A stretch of DNA of 64,000 bases from the NCBI GenBank assembly GCA_018883345.1, contig VEQG01000006.1, forward strand, positions 1 through 64,000, read 5' to 3'. Source of the DNA: Candidatus Nanopelagicaceae bacterium (GTDB lineage: Bacteria; Actinomycetota; Actinomycetes; Nanopelagicales; Nanopelagicaceae). The stretch's first letter is position 1, and each line of letters opens with the position of its first letter. Position numbers and translations under genes: made by a program. Below are positions 59,456 to 64,000 of this stretch, piece after piece. The notes beneath the pieces are model-generated. The model was not told the DNA's origin, made no database searches, and worked only from the letters and a program-made list of their open reading frames with translations.

Positions 59456-60383
59456 AACAAGGAGTATTGAAGTCCCCGAAGGGCTTGATAACGAACGAAT
59501 CGATAGCGCTTTAGCTCGAGTATTAGGATTATCTAGAAGCGTAATTGTTAAATTGCTTGAATCAAATGAAGTTTCTTTGGGTCACAGAATTTTAAGCAAG
59601 TCAGATAAAGTTCAAAGTGGACAAATCATCACGGTGCTTCTTCCAGAACCTCCAAGTGATATTGCGATACCGCCAACACCACTAGATGATCTTGAAATTG
59701 TTTATCAAGATACGGATTTAGTAATTGTGAATAAACCAGTTGGATGCGCCGCACATCCAAGTCCCGGATGGACTGGTCCAACTGTAGTCGGAGCATTAGT
59801 GGCGGCAGGGATTCCACTTACATCAAGTGGGCCAGCTGAGCGACAGGGTATTGTTCAAAGATTAGATGTTGGCACTAGCGGATTAATGATGGTCGCAAAA
59901 ACCGATGCTGCGTATTTAAAATTGAAAGATATGTTTCGAAATCGCGAAATTAAAAAAATTTATCACGCATTAGCGCAAGGCCACATCGAACCTGCCGTCG
60001 GAACCATTGATGCACCGATTGATCGTCACCCAAAAGAAGATTACAAAATGGCGGTAGTAACTGATGGAAAACCAAGCGTTACTCATTACGAAGTTATTGA
60101 GTATTACCGATCAGTCTCTTTACTAAAAGTCGAACTTGAAACTGGTCGTACACATCAGATTAGAGTGCACATGTCTGCAATTCGCCACCCTTTAGTCGGA
60201 GACTTAACTTACGGTGCAGATCCGAATTTGGCGCAGGAGATAGGCGTAACTAGGCCATGGCTTCATGCTCAGGCCCTTGAATTTAACCATCCGATTTCCG
60301 GGCTTCCAGTATCGGTTACCGCCACTTACCCTCGTGATTTAACTGACTCACTATCGCGCCTAAGCGACGCGGTCTTGCCATAA
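59448..60383 (+). CDS. rluD: Pseudouridine synthase RluD family
   Basis: S4 domain and GIVQRLDVGTSGLMMVAKT, LETGRTHQIRVHM. Confidence 0.92.
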   Translation: MRETRSIEVPEGLDNERIDSALARVLGLSRSVIVKLLESNEVSLGHRILSKSDKVQSGQIITVLLPEPPSDIAIPPTPLDDLEIVYQDTDLVIVNKPVGCAAHPSPGWTGPTVVGALVAAGIPLTSSGPAERQGIVQRLDVGTSGLMMVAKTDAAYLKLKDMFRNREIKKIYHALAQGHIEPAVGTIDAPIDRHPKEDYKMAVVTDGKPSVTHYEVIEYYRSVSLLKVELETGRTHQIRVHMSAIRHPLVGDLTYGADPNLAQEIGVTRPWLHAQALEFNHPISGLPVSVTATYPRDLTDSLSRLSDAVLP

Positions 60384-60400
60384 GACTAACCTTGCCGCCC

Positions 60401-63400
60401 GTGAGCACAAATAAGGGAAAAGCCTCCGATAGTTTTGCTCATTTGCATGTCCATACAGAGTATTCAATGCTCGATGGTGCGGCGCGAGTAAGTGATTTAG
60501 TTAAAGAGGTCGCAGCGCAAGGTATGCCTGCCATCGCAATGACAGATCACGGAAATCTATTTGGCGCCTTTGATTTCTATAAACAGGCAAAGAAAGCTGG
60601 CGTTAAACCGATTATTGGTTTAGAAGCATATGTTGCGCCAGAGACTAGATTTGATAAACGTCGCGTTCAGTGGGCCGAAGGCGGAGAAGATGACGTCTCA
60701 GGTGGCGGCGCCTATACCCACATGACGCTCTTAGCTGAAAATCAAGAAGGCTTAGCAAATCTATATCGATTGGCTTCGCTATCTTCTTTAGAAGGTTTCT
60801 ATTACAAGCCCAGAATCGATAGAGAACTTTTAAGTAAATATGCAAAAGGAATTATTGGCACTACAGGTTGTGTTGGTGGAGAAGTAGCCACGCGTTTGCG
60901 TATCGGAAACTACAAAGAAGCGCTTAAGGCCGCCTCGGACTTTAGAGATATTTTTGGTAAAGATAATTTCTTTGTAGAGATAATGCATCATGATATCGAT
61001 GTTGAAAATAGAGTAAAAGGTGATCTTCTAAAATTAGCTAAAGAATTAGATATTCCACTACTTGCCACAAACGATTTACATTACACATACAAAGAAGATG
61101 CGCAAGCTCACGAAGTTCTACTTTGCGTTCAATCTGGTTCTACCCTGGCTGACCCTAAGAGATTTAAATTTGATGGCGACCAGTTCTATTTAAAGAGTGC
61201 TGCAGAGATGCGCCATCTCTTTAAAGATCACCCTGAATCATGCGATAACACCTTGCTTATTGCCGAAAGAGCAAATGTGACGCTTCGCGAAGGGGAGAAT
61301 CTGCTTCCGCAATTTCCAGTGCCAGCTGGCGAAAGTGAAGATTCCTGGTTGGTAAAAGAATCCGAAGCAGGTCTTGCGAAAATATTTAATGGCAACGTGC
61401 CTGATGAATATAAAGAACGTCTTCGCTTTGAATTAGATGTCATGAAGAAAATGGGTTTCCCTGGTTACTTCTTGGTGGTGGCGGACTTGGTTAGCCATGC
61501 AAAGAAATCAGGAATCAGAGTTGGACCAGGGCGCGGCTCCGCTGCCGGATCTCTAGTTGCATATGCACTTGGAATCACTGGGCTAGATCCGATCGAACAT
61601 GGATTGCTTTTTGAGCGTTTCTTAAATCCAGAACGTATTTCAATGCCCGACATTGATTTAGATTTTGATGAACGCCGCCGCAGTGAAATGATCAAATATG
61701 CAACAGAAAAATATGGCGAAGACCGTGTAGCACAAATCATCACTTACGGAACTATCAAATCAAAGCAATCAATTAAGGATTCCACTCGAGTTCTAGGCTA
61801 TCCATATGCGATAGGTGAGAAGCTAACTAAAGCGCTGCCGCCTGCAATCATGGGCAAAGACATTTCATTAGCGGGTGTATTTGATCCAAAGGATCCCCGA
61901 TATGGCGAAGCTTCAGAATTTCGATCTCTTTATGAATCAGACCCAGATTCGAAAAGAGTCGTAGATACTGCACGTGGCCTGGAAGGCTTAAAGCGTCAGT
62001 GGGGAGTGCACGCTGCAGGTGTGATTCTTTCGCGAGAACCACTACTTGATGTAATTCCAATTCATCGTCGAGAGAATGATGGCGCAATCATCACTCAATT
62101 CGACATGGGAGCTTGCGAATCTACTGGTCTACTTAAAATGGATTTTTTGGGCCTGAGAAATCTTTCGGTATTAGATGATGCCTTGTTGAATATTAAAGCC
62201 AACAAAGGTGTAGATGTAGTCCTAGAGGAACTTGCCCTTGATGATAAGAAAACTTATGAATTGCTATCTAGAGGAGAAACTTTAGGCGTCTTCCAGCTCG
62301 ACGGTGGCCCTATGCGATCTCTACTTAAGTCATTAGCACCTGATCACTTCGGAGATATCTCTGCAGTTATTGCGCTTTATCGACCAGGCCCTATGGGTGA
62401 AAATGCACATAACAACTACGCAGATAGAAAAAATAAACGTAAGCCAGTCGAACCAATTCATCCAGATTTGGCAGAACCTCTTTCTGAAATTTTAGATGAC
62501 ACATTTGGTCTAATTGTTTATCAAGAGCAAGTTATGGCAATCGCGCAGAAAGTTGCTGGCTTCTCACTTGGTCGTGCGGATTTGTTGCGTAAAGCAATGG
62601 GCAAGAAGAATAAAGAGATTCTTGATAAGGAATACATTCCCTTCTCTGAGGGCATGAAAGCTAATGGCTTCAAAGAGGCGGCTATCAAAAGACTTTGGGA
62701 AACACTGATTCCATTCTCTGATTATGCTTTCAATAGAGCACATTCAGCTGGTTACGGATTGGTTTCATATTGGACTGCTTATTTGAAAGCTAATTATCCA
62801 ACCGAATATATGGCAGCACTTTTAACTTCTGTCCGAGATGATAAGGACAAATCAGCGCTTTACCTTTCAGAATGTCGTCGAATGGGTATAAAAGTCTTGC
62901 CACCAGATGTCAACGAATCTAATGTCGAGTACACACCGCGCGGTGAAGATATCAGGTTCGGACTGGCTGCAATTCGCAATGTTGGTGAAGGCGTCGTAAA
63001 CCTTATAAAGCAAGCGCGCGAAGCAAAAGGTCGGTTCGAATCTTTTGGAGATTTCTTGGCGAAGGTGGATGGATCTGTTTGCAACAAGAAGACCATCGAG
63101 TCACTTATCAAAGGCGGTGCTTTCGATTCATTAGGTGCAACTCGAAAAGGACTAATGGCGGTGCACTTAATGGCGATCGATTCGGTTTCTGAATCAAAAC
63201 GTGCAGAGGCAATTGGCCAATTTGACCTCTTCGGCAGCGCAACTGAATCTGGAATTATCGCGGTGGAATTAGATATTCCAACCGAGGAATGGGACAAGGC
63301 GACGTTATTAAATTACGAACGTGAGATGTTGGGCCTTTATGTATCTGATCATCCATTACTTGGTGTAGAGGGATTATTGAGATCAAATTCGGATATCTCA

Positions 63401-63916
63401 ATTTCGGAGTTAGCTGATGAAGAAAATGGCACTGATCGCATGGTTACCATTGCAGGCTTAATCACTGGAGTGCAACGGAAAGTATCGCGCCAAGGTGCAT
63501 CTTGGGCAATTGTTACTATTGAAGATCTCGAAGGTTCAATTGATGCGATGTTCTTCTCTAATACTTACAATCAATATGCGATGGGTTTAATCGAGGACCG
63601 AGTAGTAAAGATTCGCGGCAGAGTTGATTGGCGTGACGACCAGCTTCGATTTACCGCGATGGAAATGACTGCAATCGATTTATCAACTGGGCCGGTAGGA
63701 CCATTTACGGTAAGCGCAAATTCCAATCAGTTAACTCAACCAGTTATTGAAAGAATCAAAGAAACGCTTCGAATGCACCCTGGTAAACGTGAGGTGCAAC
63801 TCGTAGTTACAGATCAAGGAAAGACCACTACACATAAATTAAGTTTTCAAGTGACTTCATCTCCAAGTCTCAACGCTGATTTAAAGGCGATTCTTGGTGC
63901 AGACTGCGTAAAATAG
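60401..63916 (+). CDS. dnaE: DNA polymerase III alpha subunit DnaE1
   Basis: FAHLHVHTEYSMLDGAARV, GPGRGSAAGSLVAYALGITGLDPIEHGLLFERFLNPERISMPDIDLDFDE; GTG start. Confidence 0.96.
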   Translation: MSTNKGKASDSFAHLHVHTEYSMLDGAARVSDLVKEVAAQGMPAIAMTDHGNLFGAFDFYKQAKKAGVKPIIGLEAYVAPETRFDKRRVQWAEGGEDDVSGGGAYTHMTLLAENQEGLANLYRLASLSSLEGFYYKPRIDRELLSKYAKGIIGTTGCVGGEVATRLRIGNYKEALKAASDFRDIFGKDNFFVEIMHHDIDVENRVKGDLLKLAKELDIPLLATNDLHYTYKEDAQAHEVLLCVQSGSTLADPKRFKFDGDQFYLKSAAEMRHLFKDHPESCDNTLLIAERANVTLREGENLLPQFPVPAGESEDSWLVKESEAGLAKIFNGNVPDEYKERLRFELDVMKKMGFPGYFLVVADLVSHAKKSGIRVGPGRGSAAGSLVAYALGITGLDPIEHGLLFERFLNPERISMPDIDLDFDERRRSEMIKYATEKYGEDRVAQIITYGTIKSKQSIKDSTRVLGYPYAIGEKLTKALPPAIMGKDISLAGVFDPKDPRYGEASEFRSLYESDPDSKRVVDTARGLEGLKRQWGVHAAGVILSREPLLDVIPIHRRENDGAIITQFDMGACESTGLLKMDFLGLRNLSVLDDALLNIKANKGVDVVLEELALDDKKTYELLSRGETLGVFQLDGGPMRSLLKSLAPDHFGDISAVIALYRPGPMGENAHNNYADRKNKRKPVEPIHPDLAEPLSEILDDTFGLIVYQEQVMAIAQKVAGFSLGRADLLRKAMGKKNKEILDKEYIPFSEGMKANGFKEAAIKRLWETLIPFSDYAFNRAHSAGYGLVSYWTAYLKANYPTEYMAALLTSVRDDKDKSALYLSECRRMGIKVLPPDVNESNVEYTPRGEDIRFGLAAIRNVGEGVVNLIKQAREAKGRFESFGDFLAKVDGSVCNKKTIESLIKGGAFDSLGATRKGLMAVHLMAIDSVSESKRAEAIGQFDLFGSATESGIIAVELDIPTEEWDKATLLNYEREMLGLYVSDHPLLGVEGLLRSNSDISISELADEENGTDRMVTIAGLITGVQRKVSRQGASWAIVTIEDLEGSIDAMFFSNTYNQYAMGLIEDRVVKIRGRVDWRDDQLRFTAMEMTAIDLSTGPVGPFTVSANSNQLTQPVIERIKETLRMHPGKREVQLVVTDQGKTTTHKLSFQVTSSPSLNADLKAILGADCVK

Positions 63917-63936
63917 TTTTAAAGTAGAATATCGGC

Positions 63937-64000
63937 ATGATTCGCCGAATAGACCTTCGAGGGCGGCGCCTTACTAAGGCGCAAATTAATACGGTGATTC
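63937..64000 (+). CDS. hisD: Histidinol dehydrogenase, N-terminal fragment (runs off window edge)
   Basis: MIRRIDLRGRRLTKAQINTVI downstream of dnaE1, TAGAAT 6 nt before ATG. Confidence 0.65.
   Translation, partial: MIRRIDLRGRRLTKAQINTVI

Noticed and set aside
1-64000. Prophage, transposon or defence island
   Set aside because: All substantial ORFs are recognisable housekeeping or metabolic families with conserved order; no integrase, transposase or terminal repeats seen

Overview
This 64 kb window looks like core chromosome of a small, moderately AT-rich, streamlined actinobacterium. An acI/Nanopelagicales-type freshwater lineage is inferred from gene content and order, not tested. I see no phage, transposon, CRISPR array, rRNA or tRNA. 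Main blocks: a DUF7455 fragment and convergent parE/parC; a pseudouridine salvage pair (psuG/pfkB kinase); sepH; rplS-lepB-rnhB-yraN-comM-dprA-era; divergent glgA/glgC; pfkA-aroF-ogt; nfo and a PASTA Ser/Thr kinase; a minus-strand operon of ybaK, a CruF-like gene, a degenerate CrtI-like gene, a polyprenyl synthase, a TPP riboswitch, a PnuC-family transporter and a P-loop kinase; an SOS-box cassette of DUF6504-dnaE2-dinB; the division and cell-wall cluster from mraZ through sepF and yggT; ileS; dksA/traR-lspA-rluD-dnaE1 and the start of hisD. The strongest findings are: (1) a TPP riboswitch inside the carotenoid/vitamin operon, which reassigns the PnuC-family gene as a probable thiamine transporter with a candidate non-orthologous thiamine kinase; (2) an array of five -10-like hexamers at exact 10-bp phase in the glgA/glgC intergenic region; (3) a 10-bp-phased MraZ-box array plus a second direct-repeat array upstream of mraZ; (4) a perfect LexA-type SOS palindrome overlapping the start of a DUF6504-DnaE2-DinB cassette; (5) a ParC that ends at the N-terminal domain boundary, with no C-terminal wrapping domain; (6) PPi-type signature residues in PfkA; (7) lspA without any canonical start codon; (8) no divIVA at its usual locus; (9) many genes with TANNNT 6-7 nt before the start codon, suggesting leaderless transcripts. 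All calls come from reading the sequence and supplied translations; no database search was run.
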